DNA from: CAYYMD01 sp964480425
GTDB lineage: Bacteria; Planctomycetota; Phycisphaerae; SM23-33
Reading direction: 5' to 3'
Assembly: GCA_964480425.1 (NCBI GenBank)
Contig: CAYZPY010000013.1
Coordinates: forward strand, 1-31,634
DNA: 31,634 nucleotides
The translations under genes and the position numbers were made by a program. Shown piece after piece: positions 22,391-29,045 of the stretch. The notes beneath the pieces were generated by a model that was not told the origin of the DNA, did not search any database, and worked only from the letters and a program-made list of their open reading frames with translations. Position 1 is the stretch's first letter; every line of letters begins with the position of its first letter.

Positions 22391-23026
22391 TTAAAACGAT
22401 AAGACATGGCCCACACCGGTAAGAATGCAAGAATCGCCAAAATGATTCTTGAACAAGTCACGGGCCCGGGCACCGGTGCAATGGCAAGGAGCGACCTTTT
22501 GAACCCCCAGTTCAACGAACTGTTCAATGATCGATTCAATTTTAGATTTGGACTGCCAGCCCATATGAAACCCTCCAATTACAGACTTTACCTGGCTGTT
22601 CGTGGCTTGTTTGGCCTGAGCGACCATATCCGCGATGCCGGGATGTGCGCAACCGGTGATCAAAATCCATCCATCGCGAGTGTTGATACATAAACCTTGC
22701 TCCTCTATTGCGCCCTTACCCAGAGTACCTGTGGTTATGACATCGTGGCACAATAATTCAGATTTTTCTGCCTCTGTTGGTTTTCCTCCGACCGACCGAA
22801 TTTGTTCTTTGAACGCGGTTGGGAAACCCATTGGGATGTATACCTGAAGACCGGGACGAATTCTCAGAACGGCCAACAATCCCCCCGTGTGGTCGCCATG
22901 AATATGGCTGAGCACTATTGCATCAATCTGCCTCGATTCTATACCCAATTCATGCATGTTCTTAAGCAAAATTCGACCATCGCCGCCAGTGTCGAAAAGG
23001 ATAGTCTTTTTAAGGCCTTGAATCAC
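22391..23026 (-). CDS. MBL-fold metallohydrolase, 5' end frameshifted
   Basis: Metallo-beta-lactamase-fold hydrolase of the type related to dihydropterin/RFA-P synthase-like archaeal-bacterial proteins. Intact motifs: ILFDTGGDGRILLKNM, the metal motif SHIHGDHTGG, GCAHPGI, FHMG and PCHCTG. The open frame starts at GTG 23026, but similar proteins have about 25 more residues. Those are visible in the same frame upstream (GGNPGAENLIAAWGFAC), which has no start codon. The likely original ATG is at 23100, in the other frame (MAPTVME), behind GAGGTGG. A missing base around 23078-23086 would join them. Catalytic motifs remain, but the product may be lost or N-terminally short. It lies 10 bases after the XRE gene: an operon. 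Confidence 0.7.
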   Translation of the reverse strand: MIQGLKKTILFDTGGDGRILLKNMHELGIESRQIDAIVLSHIHGDHTGGLLAVLRIRPGLQVYIPMGFPTAFKEQIRSVGGKPTEAEKSELLCHDVITTGTLGKGAIEEQGLCINTRDGWILITGCAHPGIADMVAQAKQATNSQVKSVIGGFHMGWQSKSKIESIIEQFVELGVQKVAPCHCTGARARDLFKNHFGDSCILTGVGHVLSF

Positions 23027-23110
23027 GCAGGCAAAGCCCCATGCTGCGATCAGGTTTTCTGCTCCCGGGTTGCCACCATTTCCATTACAGTAGGAGCCAT
23101 AACCACCTCA

Positions 23111-23319
23111 TCAGAAATCTGAAAGAAGATCGGACACGCTTGCCCCAAGGGCTTTGGCGAGGCGTTCAATGTTACGCAATGCTACGTTTCGTTGCCCTCT
23201 TTCGATATCGCCAATATACGTGCGGTGAAGACCTGCCTTATCAGCAAACTCTTCTTGAGAAAGCCGAGTTCCTTTCTCCGCTTTCTGACTGCGTGTCCGA
23301 ATCTCTTACATATGTCCAT
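23111..23319 (-). pseudogene. XRE-family HTH regulator with a one-base frameshift
   Basis: ATG at 23319 reads MDICKRFGHAVRKRRKELG, then leaves frame. One frame over it continues SQEEFADKAGLHRTYIGDIE and RGQRNVALRNIERLAKALG to LLSDF and a stop at 23113-23111. Together this is a complete 69-residue Cro/CI-type HTH. One lost T in the run at the GGC-TTT-CTC site explains the break. It would be a repressor of the operon with the MBL hydrolase, with the palindrome at its start as operator. Confidence 0.75.
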
Positions 23320-23332
23320 GAGTAATTTACTC
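23320..23332. promoter_or_regulatory. Palindromic operator candidate before the XRE gene
   Basis: GAGTAA-T-TTACTC, a perfect 13-base palindrome touching the XRE start codon. A natural site for autorepression. Confidence 0.4.
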
Positions 23333-23861
23333 CACTTTGGCCATACGTATAATCTGCTACTGGAATATGCGTCGACAGAATCCGAGTGTCATTTGTTATA
23401 AAGTTGCAATTGCATACTACGTGTCGTCATATTGAAGTGGACGTTCACTATTTCATCCCGTGGGAGAAATGTCGTGCCCATGAGTACGAAAACCTCATCG
23501 CTCTCTGACCTAACTGAAACCGTCGCGCGAATCACGGAGATATAGACAGGAAATCCCTCCGTATCTACAAGTCAAACCTTCGCTACACGCATGACCGCTT
23601 CTCTCAATTCGAGGTAGACATGCTTTTCGAATGTTATCGTTGCCAGAAGGGAAGGGCAAGCTTTGGTCACCTTACCTCATGCTTCTTGTGAAGCGTCTTC
23701 TGGATTCAAGTTACATCAGTCGAATTGAAGTCGGGACCGATTTTGTTCATCGGCGGAATGAAATCCAATCCCGACATGCTTGTGATTACCCAAAAGGGGC
23801 AATAGTTTGTTAATTCACTCGGGGTGGAGCATAAGGAACGTGGATAAAAAATGGGAAAAAT
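23333..23861. other. Stretch without intact genes, possible decayed coding remnants
   Basis: No complete gene recognised. An ATG at 23480 opens a 22-codon frame (MSTKTSSLSDLTETVARITEI). One frame away the text continues in protein-like fashion (DRKSLRIYKSNLRYTHDRFSQ, FEVDMLFE) to about 23640, and a third frame is open from 23631 to 23813. This could be one gene broken by frameshifts, but no family is recognised. Confidence 0.25.
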
Positions 23862-23886
23862 GGGACAGTTCCAAAGGGACAGTCCC
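23862..23886. repeat. GGGAC-N-GTCCC palindrome, right copy (tandem)
   Basis: GGGACAGTTCC at 23862-23872, then a perfect GGGACAGTCCC at 23876-23886 followed by TATTTT. Similar to 10502-10512 in sequence and orientation. It lies directly beyond the argS tail stop. Confidence 0.5.
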
Positions 23887-23892
23887 TATTTT

Positions 23893-23961
23893 CTACATCC
23901 TCTCGATGGCCCGGATTCCCAGCAGTGACAGGCCGGTTTTTACGGTTCGGTAGGTAAAATC
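23893..23961 (-). pseudogene. 3' remnant of arginyl-tRNA synthetase gene (argS)
   Basis: On the minus strand, in a frame different from murD, the DNA reads DFTYRTVKTGLSLLGIRAIERM and stop. This matches the extreme C-terminus of class I ArgRS (E. coli ends RTLKQGLDTLGIETVERM, recalled). Only about 22 codons remain; upstream sequence is murD. Too short to function. It marks the right edge of the accessory block and may be a deletion remnant or a duplicated integration target. Confidence 0.65.
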
Positions 23962-25309
23962 AATACTGCTGCGCGAATTCGTTAACGAGTCTGGCGAATT
24001 CTTCCCCGCGTTTTTCGTAGTTGACGAACATGTCGTAACTGGCGCATGCGGGGGACAGGAGGACGACGTCGCCGGGCGCGGCGAGGTTGATTGCTTCCTT
24101 GACGGCGGATTCGAGATTTTCGGCGGGGGATATGGGCGGCGATTGGCTGGTGCGATGTTTTTCGACGGCCCGGATAATTTTTTGCTGTGTTGCACCGATG
24201 GCGACGGCTGCCTTTGCTCGGCGGGCGACGGCCCTGCCGAGTTCGTCGAAACTGATCTTCTTGTCGTACCCGCCTAAGATTATCACGGACATTCGCGGCC
24301 CGAACGCCTCCAGGGCGAGTATCGCCCCGGCGGGGGTGGTGCACTTGGAGTCGTTGTAGAACGCCACGCCGCCGCGCTCGGCCACGAACTGTAGTCGATG
24401 AGGCAGCGATGAATACGTTTTCAGCGCCTCGGAGGCCTGTCGGCGTGATATGTCGAACTGCCTGGCCGCCGCCCACGCCGCCTGTGCGTTGGCCTGGTTG
24501 TGCCTGCCTGGGGCGCCCAGTTCGAACGGCTCGCCGGCCGGATCGAACGTCTCGTCGGCGCCCGGCGCTTCGCTTGCCCAGCGTCGGACGGCGTCGTCGC
24601 GCGCATTTACTATCAGCACGTCGCGGGCGGACTGAAAGGCGAAGATATTCTTTTTTGCCGCAGCGTACGCCTCCATCGTCCCGTGGCGGTCGAGGTGGTT
24701 GGGCATCAGGTTGGTAACGACCGCCACGTGCGGGCTGATGCGGATTTGCGGCAGGTATTGGAGTTGAAAACTCGACAGTTCCAGTACGACCACGTGGCCC
24801 GGCCTGATGTCCGGAAGGTCTTCCAGCAGCGATTTGCCGATGTTCCCTCCCAGATGGGTCGTGAACTTTTGCGCCAGGATCGTCGCTGTCATCGCGGCGG
24901 TGGTTGACTTGCCCGCGCTTCCGGTCACGCCGACTATCGGCGCGGCGCAGCGGAGCATGAAAAGGTTGATTTCGGTGGTGATTGGCACGCCCTTGCTTTT
25001 GGCGTCGGCGAGTTGCGGCAGGTCGGGCGGTACGGCAGGGTTGGCGACTATGAGGTCGGCGGCGGTGAAGTCCTGGCGATCGTGTCCGCCCAGGTGCAGT
25101 TCGGGACGGTAGGGTTCCAGTGCCACGACGGATTCGGCCAGGTCGTCGGCGCCGGCCTCGTCGGAGACCGTCACGTGGGCGCCGCGGCTGCACAACCAGC
25201 GGGTGACACCCACGCCCCCGCCGAACCTGCCCAGTCCCACCACGGTGACCTTCATACCGGCGGGGTCGCGCCGCGCGTCGTAAGTCCGGGATTGCCGGTG
25301 GTTCGTCAT
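23960..25309 (-). CDS. murD: UDP-N-acetylmuramoylalanine--D-glutamate ligase
   Basis: Cytoplasmic peptidoglycan ligase adding D-glutamate to UDP-MurNAc-L-Ala. 449 residues. It has an N-terminal Rossmann-like domain (KVTVVGLGRFGGGVG at about 19-33), the ATP loop GVTGSAGKSTTAAM, the central-domain TNLMPNHLDRHGT, then FYNDSKCTTPAGAILAL, GGYDKK and the C-terminal LLSPACASYDMFVNYEKRGEEF. All are family hallmarks. The ATG at 25309 overlaps the M16 peptidase stop (ATGA), so translation is coupled; the frame upstream of it is not used. The next sequence downstream is the argS remnant. Confidence 0.95.
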   Translation of the reverse strand: MTNHRQSRTYDARRDPAGMKVTVVGLGRFGGGVGVTRWLCSRGAHVTVSDEAGADDLAESVVALEPYRPELHLGGHDRQDFTAADLIVANPAVPPDLPQLADAKSKGVPITTEINLFMLRCAAPIVGVTGSAGKSTTAAMTATILAQKFTTHLGGNIGKSLLEDLPDIRPGHVVVLELSSFQLQYLPQIRISPHVAVVTNLMPNHLDRHGTMEAYAAAKKNIFAFQSARDVLIVNARDDAVRRWASEAPGADETFDPAGEPFELGAPGRHNQANAQAAWAAARQFDISRRQASEALKTYSSLPHRLQFVAERGGVAFYNDSKCTTPAGAILALEAFGPRMSVIILGGYDKKISFDELGRAVARRAKAAVAIGATQQKIIRAVEKHRTSQSPPISPAENLESAVKEAINLAAPGDVVLLSPACASYDMFVNYEKRGEEFARLVNEFAQQY

Positions 25310-26535
25310 AGTTGCTCGCCGGGCCCAAGCAGCAGCGTCGTGTTGGCGCACAGGTCGTACCAGCGGGCTACGTCTATCACGTCGCCGGCGGTTACGTCGA
25401 ATAACTCGTGCAGTTCCTGTTCGAGCGTGAGGTACTGGCGCCGGTACAACCAGTTGAGTCCCACGGTTGTGAGTCGTCCCATGGGCAGTTCGCCCTTGAG
25501 CGTGGCGGCGGAGGCGATTTTGTTTTTCGCCGCCTGGAGTTCGGCGTCCGCGGGACCCTCGGCGGCGAATTTTTTCAACTCGTCCAGTGCGATGTCGTAC
25601 GCCCGCCGGGCCTGGTCCGGACCGGCGGAGATAAACGTGAAGAACATACCTGCCTGGTCGTGCGGCGCGTATGACATGTGGGCCTCGTCCGCCATGGCCG
25701 GTTCAACCAGGGCGTAGTACAGCCGCGAGCCGGTGACGTCGCCGAGTATCGTGGCGAGTATCTGTGCTGCGTATCGGCTGTGGTCCTGGCATGGCGGTCC
25801 GGCCGAGGCTATGCCGATGTGCTGGCGCGTCACCTTCGTGTCGGTGATGACTTTTATTGTGCCTTTCACGGGGGGGGTTCCGGGTCGGTGGCGCTGCGCG
25901 GGCAGCTGCGGCCAGTCGGAGCAGACATGCGCCAGTTTTTCCGACAGTTCGTCGAAGTCGAGGTTGCCCACCCCCACCGCGGTGATATTTCCGGAGGAAT
26001 ACCGCCTGTTGAAATATTCGAGCATCTGCTCCCTGCTCAGTGCGCCGATGGTTTCGGGCGTTCCCAGTACGCTTCGTCCCAGGGGGTGGCCGTTGAAATG
26101 TTCGGCCATCAGTTGTTCGTAAACCCTGTACGTCGGCATGTCCTGGTAACGCGCGATTTCGTCGACGATGACGTTTTTCTCCACGTCGAAGTCTTCCTGC
26201 CTGATGGCCGGGTGGAGCAGGTCGCCCAGCAGTTCCGTAAGCCGGTCCTGGAATTCGGGCAGCACGGCGCCGTAGTAGAATGTGTTTTCCTCTGAGGTTG
26301 CGGCGTTGTATTGTGCGCCGATTTCGTCGAAGTCCCTGCTGACGTCCGCGGCGCTTTTGCGTTGGTTTCCTTTGAACATCATGTGTTCCAGGAAGTGGCT
26401 CACGCCGGAGATTTCGTCCGATTCGTCCCTGCTTCCGGTCATCACGAAGAATCCCGTCGCCATCGAGGCGGCGGCGGGATTGACCTCCGCGATTATGTTC
26501 AATCTGTTGTCGAGTACCTTGTGCTCGAACTGCAT
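25306..26535 (-). CDS. M16B zinc peptidase, catalytic subunit
   Basis: 409-residue pitrilysin-family peptidase. The inverted zinc motif HFLEH is at 47-51 with a downstream ligand Glu in VIVDEI at about 126, so it should be active. The first M16 half is complete, followed by the second half (KVTRQHIGIASAGPP). No signal peptide: cytoplasmic. The Arg/Tyr substrate pair typical of the partner subunit is poorly preserved (SRLYYALVEPAMADEAHMSY). Together with the upstream gene it forms a beta/alpha heterodimer as in mitochondrial MPP and bacterial M16B pairs. The ATG at 26535 with AAGGAA is preferred to 26565. Its stop overlaps the murD start. Confidence 0.92.
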   Translation of the reverse strand: MQFEHKVLDNRLNIIAEVNPAAASMATGFFVMTGSRDESDEISGVSHFLEHMMFKGNQRKSAADVSRDFDEIGAQYNAATSEENTFYYGAVLPEFQDRLTELLGDLLHPAIRQEDFDVEKNVIVDEIARYQDMPTYRVYEQLMAEHFNGHPLGRSVLGTPETIGALSREQMLEYFNRRYSSGNITAVGVGNLDFDELSEKLAHVCSDWPQLPAQRHRPGTPPVKGTIKVITDTKVTRQHIGIASAGPPCQDHSRYAAQILATILGDVTGSRLYYALVEPAMADEAHMSYAPHDQAGMFFTFISAGPDQARRAYDIALDELKKFAAEGPADAELQAAKNKIASAATLKGELPMGRLTTVGLNWLYRRQYLTLEQELHELFDVTAGDVIDVARWYDLCANTTLLLGPGEQL

Positions 26536-26548
26536 GTCGTGGGTTTCC

Positions 26549-27787
26549 TTATGTCCGGTCTTCATTAATTCGGCGTGGACCTATCGTCAGGATGGTGAAG
26601 TTATCGGGCGGGTACGACTCGGCGTACCGGGCGAGGTCCCCGGCTGTGACGTTTTCCACTGCCCGGGAGATTTCCTCCAGGGTCCTGAGACGTCCGAGGT
26701 GATACCAGTCTCCGGCGAGCGCGTCGGCGCGTGCGGAGGTGGACTCGCCCTGCATTACCAGGGCGCTTTTCAGTTGGGTTTTTGCGCGGTCCATTTCCCG
26801 CGATTGGATGTCCTGTCCCATGCGGCGCAGTTCGCCGGTGGTGACGCGGAATGTTTCGTCGGTTTTTTCGGGGACGGTTGCGGCGTATGTGAGCATTCCG
26901 GCGTGGTTCTTCAGACTGTGGTATCGCGTGGAGACGTGATACACCAGCCCGCGCTTCTCGCGGACCTCGGTGAACAGTCGGCTGCTCATCCCGCCCGAGA
27001 GCACCGTCTGGGCAACGCGGGCGGGGTAATATTGCTCGTCGCTTATGACGGCGGCGCGATGCGCCAGTCCTATGTGAACCTGCGCGGAGTCTTTGTGGAT
27101 GTGGTGTGTGCTTGGCGGCTGGGGTCGGGGTGAGATTTCCCCCCCCCCCGGCGAGGACCAGTCGCCAAAGAGGTTCTCGGCGTGGGATGCGAATTGGTCC
27201 CACTTTACCGCGCCCGCAACCGCCAGAATGGCGCCACGGGGCGTGAGCGATTTTTCGGCGTGTGCGCGGAGATTGTCGGTGCTCATTGCGCCGAGCGTTT
27301 CGGCCGAACCGTAAACGCACCTGCCCAGGGGGCGGGGGTAGAATCTTTCCCGGAGGACGATGTTGCACTTTTGCGCGGGTTGATCCTCCAGGACCTGGAG
27401 GTCCTGTGCAATCAGGGACCTGCATGATTCGAACGCCTCGGGCCCCAGGTGGGGCCTGCGGAGGATGTCGGCGTAGATTTCCAGGACCGGGTGAAGATTC
27501 GTGCCCAGTTGCGAAGCGGTGAACTGGATATGCTCGCTGTGTGCGGATTCGTCGTGTCGGCATCCCAGTGAGTCCAGTGCGTCGTTCAGCCGGCGGGTAT
27601 CACGCCGACCTGCGCCGCGCAGTAACCATTCGGCGATGACGGCGGCAGCGCCGCCCAGTTCGTCCGGGTCGTATGCTGCCCCGGCGGGGATAAGGAGCGT
27701 CATCGCCGCCGAGGCGACGCCGTCCATCTCCTGGCCCAGAAGCGTCATGCCGTTGCCCAGTTCCTTTACGTGGAAGTTGTCTGTCAT
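26549..27787 (-). CDS. M16B peptidase homologue without zinc motif (alpha-type subunit)
   Basis: 412 residues with M16 fold features: NGMTLLGQEMDGVASAAMTLLIPAGAAYD at the start, and in the second half GGMSSRLFTEVREKRGLVYHVSTRY with the conserved R…Y substrate-binding pair. The HxxEH position is replaced (AAVIAEWLLRG), so it cannot bind zinc. It is expected to present substrate to the catalytic subunit encoded just downstream. ATG at 27787 with AAAAGGA at 8 bases. First gene of a three-gene run ending in murD; divergent from gpsA. Confidence 0.9.
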   Translation of the reverse strand: MTDNFHVKELGNGMTLLGQEMDGVASAAMTLLIPAGAAYDPDELGGAAAVIAEWLLRGAGRRDTRRLNDALDSLGCRHDESAHSEHIQFTASQLGTNLHPVLEIYADILRRPHLGPEAFESCRSLIAQDLQVLEDQPAQKCNIVLRERFYPRPLGRCVYGSAETLGAMSTDNLRAHAEKSLTPRGAILAVAGAVKWDQFASHAENLFGDWSSPGGGEISPRPQPPSTHHIHKDSAQVHIGLAHRAAVISDEQYYPARVAQTVLSGGMSSRLFTEVREKRGLVYHVSTRYHSLKNHAGMLTYAATVPEKTDETFRVTTGELRRMGQDIQSREMDRAKTQLKSALVMQGESTSARADALAGDWYHLGRLRTLEEISRAVENVTAGDLARYAESYPPDNFTILTIGPRRINEDRT

Positions 27788-27829
27788 GAATAATCCTTTT
27801 CGAGAACCTATGGGGGAAAGAGCATTTTA

Positions 27830-27985
27830 ATGAATAATTCACACAAGGCAAACTCCAAGAGGCGTCGGGGGCGTCCGCAAGCGCCGATTCGTGAAAGATT
27901 GGGTAAAAGGTATTCGCGGACTTTCGGCGGACGTTCAGGCCTGTTGTGCGCGAGGGGTCTGGACTTTTCAGGCGGCTGGGTATAG
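27830..27985 (+). CDS. Possible 51-residue basic ORF before gpsA
   Basis: ATG at 27830, stop 10 bases before the gpsA ATG. The peptide is very basic at its N-terminus and has an AT-hook-like core (KRRRGRPQAPIRERLGK). The ribosome-binding site is weak (AAAGAG). It could be a real small DNA-binding protein, a leader ORF, or chance. Confidence 0.25.
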   Translation: MNNSHKANSKRRRGRPQAPIRERLGKRYSRTFGGRSGLLCARGLDFSGGWV

Positions 27986-27995
27986 TTTCATAACC

Positions 27996-29006
27996 ATGTC
28001 AAAGGCGACCAGGGCAGCGATCATAGGCGACGGGGCGATGGGCACGGTTTGCGCCGTTATCCTGACGCAGAACGGCTGCGACGTGCGCCTGTGGTCGGCG
28101 TTCCCCCACGCCGCCGATGAACTTCGGCGCACGAGGGAAAACTCGCGCTTCCTTCCCGGGCACAGACTGCCCGACAGCGTCGAGGTTACCGGCGAGGACG
28201 GCGAGATATTCGACGGCGCCGACGTCGTCATTTCTGCGGTTCCCACGCAGTTCATGCGGGAGGTATGGCATCGGCTAAAGCCGCATTACGCCGTGGCGGC
28301 GCCGATCTGTTCGGTTGCAAAGGGCATCGAGAACAACACCCTGCTTCGCCCCACGCAGATTATCCGCGACGTTCTTGACAATATTCCGCCGGCGGATCTG
28401 GCGGCGCTGTCCGGCCCGTCAATTGCGCCGGAGGTCGCCCGCCGATTGCCCACCACCGTCACTGTCGCCTCAGACGGACGGGAATTTTCCCTGCGCATCC
28501 AGCGGATGATGAGTTGCTCTTATTTCCGTGTGTACACAAATCCTGACCTTGCGGGCGTCGAGATAGCCGGCGCCACCAAGAACGTCGTGGCGATAGCGGC
28601 GGGTATTCTCGACGGCCAGGGCGCGGGTTGTAACGCAAAGGCGGCATTGATTACGCGTGGGCTGGCCGAAATCATACGCCTTGGAGTGGCCATGGGCGCC
28701 AGGAGGGAGACCTTCTACGGTCTGGCGGGCGCCGGCGACCTGGTGACCACCTGTATTTCGCCGGTGGGAAGGAACCGCTCGTTCGGCGAGGCGGTGGGAA
28801 AGGGCGCGACTCCCCGTCAGGCCCTGGCCGAAACCGAGTCCGTCGTCGAGGGCGTAGCTACGACAAAGTCGGTGATGGCCCTGGCGGACAGGCATAACGT
28901 CGAGATGCCAATAACCGCGGCGGTGAACGAGGTGCTTTTTGAGAACAAGCCGCCCGCACGCGCGATGGAAGACCTTATGTCACGCCCGCTCAAGGCGGAA
29001 GCGTGA
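27996..29006 (+). CDS. gpsA: Glycerol-3-phosphate dehydrogenase [NAD(P)+]
   Basis: Cytoplasmic enzyme reducing dihydroxyacetone phosphate to sn-glycerol-3-phosphate for phospholipid synthesis. 336 residues. N-terminal Rossmann motif IIGDGAMGTVCAVIL (GDGAMG replaces the usual GxGxxG), ISAVPTQFMREV, CSVAKGIE, LSGPSIAPEVARRLPTTVTVAS, then GATKNVVAIAAGILDG (catalytic Lys), GLAGAGDLVTTCIS and GRNRSFGEAVGKG. The ATG at 27996 matches the family start; the frame open to 27891 upstream is not needed. Followed after 39 bases by the VWA gene on the same strand. Confidence 0.95.
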   Translation: MSKATRAAIIGDGAMGTVCAVILTQNGCDVRLWSAFPHAADELRRTRENSRFLPGHRLPDSVEVTGEDGEIFDGADVVISAVPTQFMREVWHRLKPHYAVAAPICSVAKGIENNTLLRPTQIIRDVLDNIPPADLAALSGPSIAPEVARRLPTTVTVASDGREFSLRIQRMMSCSYFRVYTNPDLAGVEIAGATKNVVAIAAGILDGQGAGCNAKAALITRGLAEIIRLGVAMGARRETFYGLAGAGDLVTTCISPVGRNRSFGEAVGKGATPRQALAETESVVEGVATTKSVMALADRHNVEMPITAAVNEVLFENKPPARAMEDLMSRPLKAEA

Positions 29007-29045
29007 TCATCGACGGATGTCGGCAAATCCAGCCGTGAGGTTACG

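Noticed and set aside
23982..25328. Second minus-strand frame of 448 codons
   Set aside because: Out-of-frame reading of murD, Arg-rich and without motifs.
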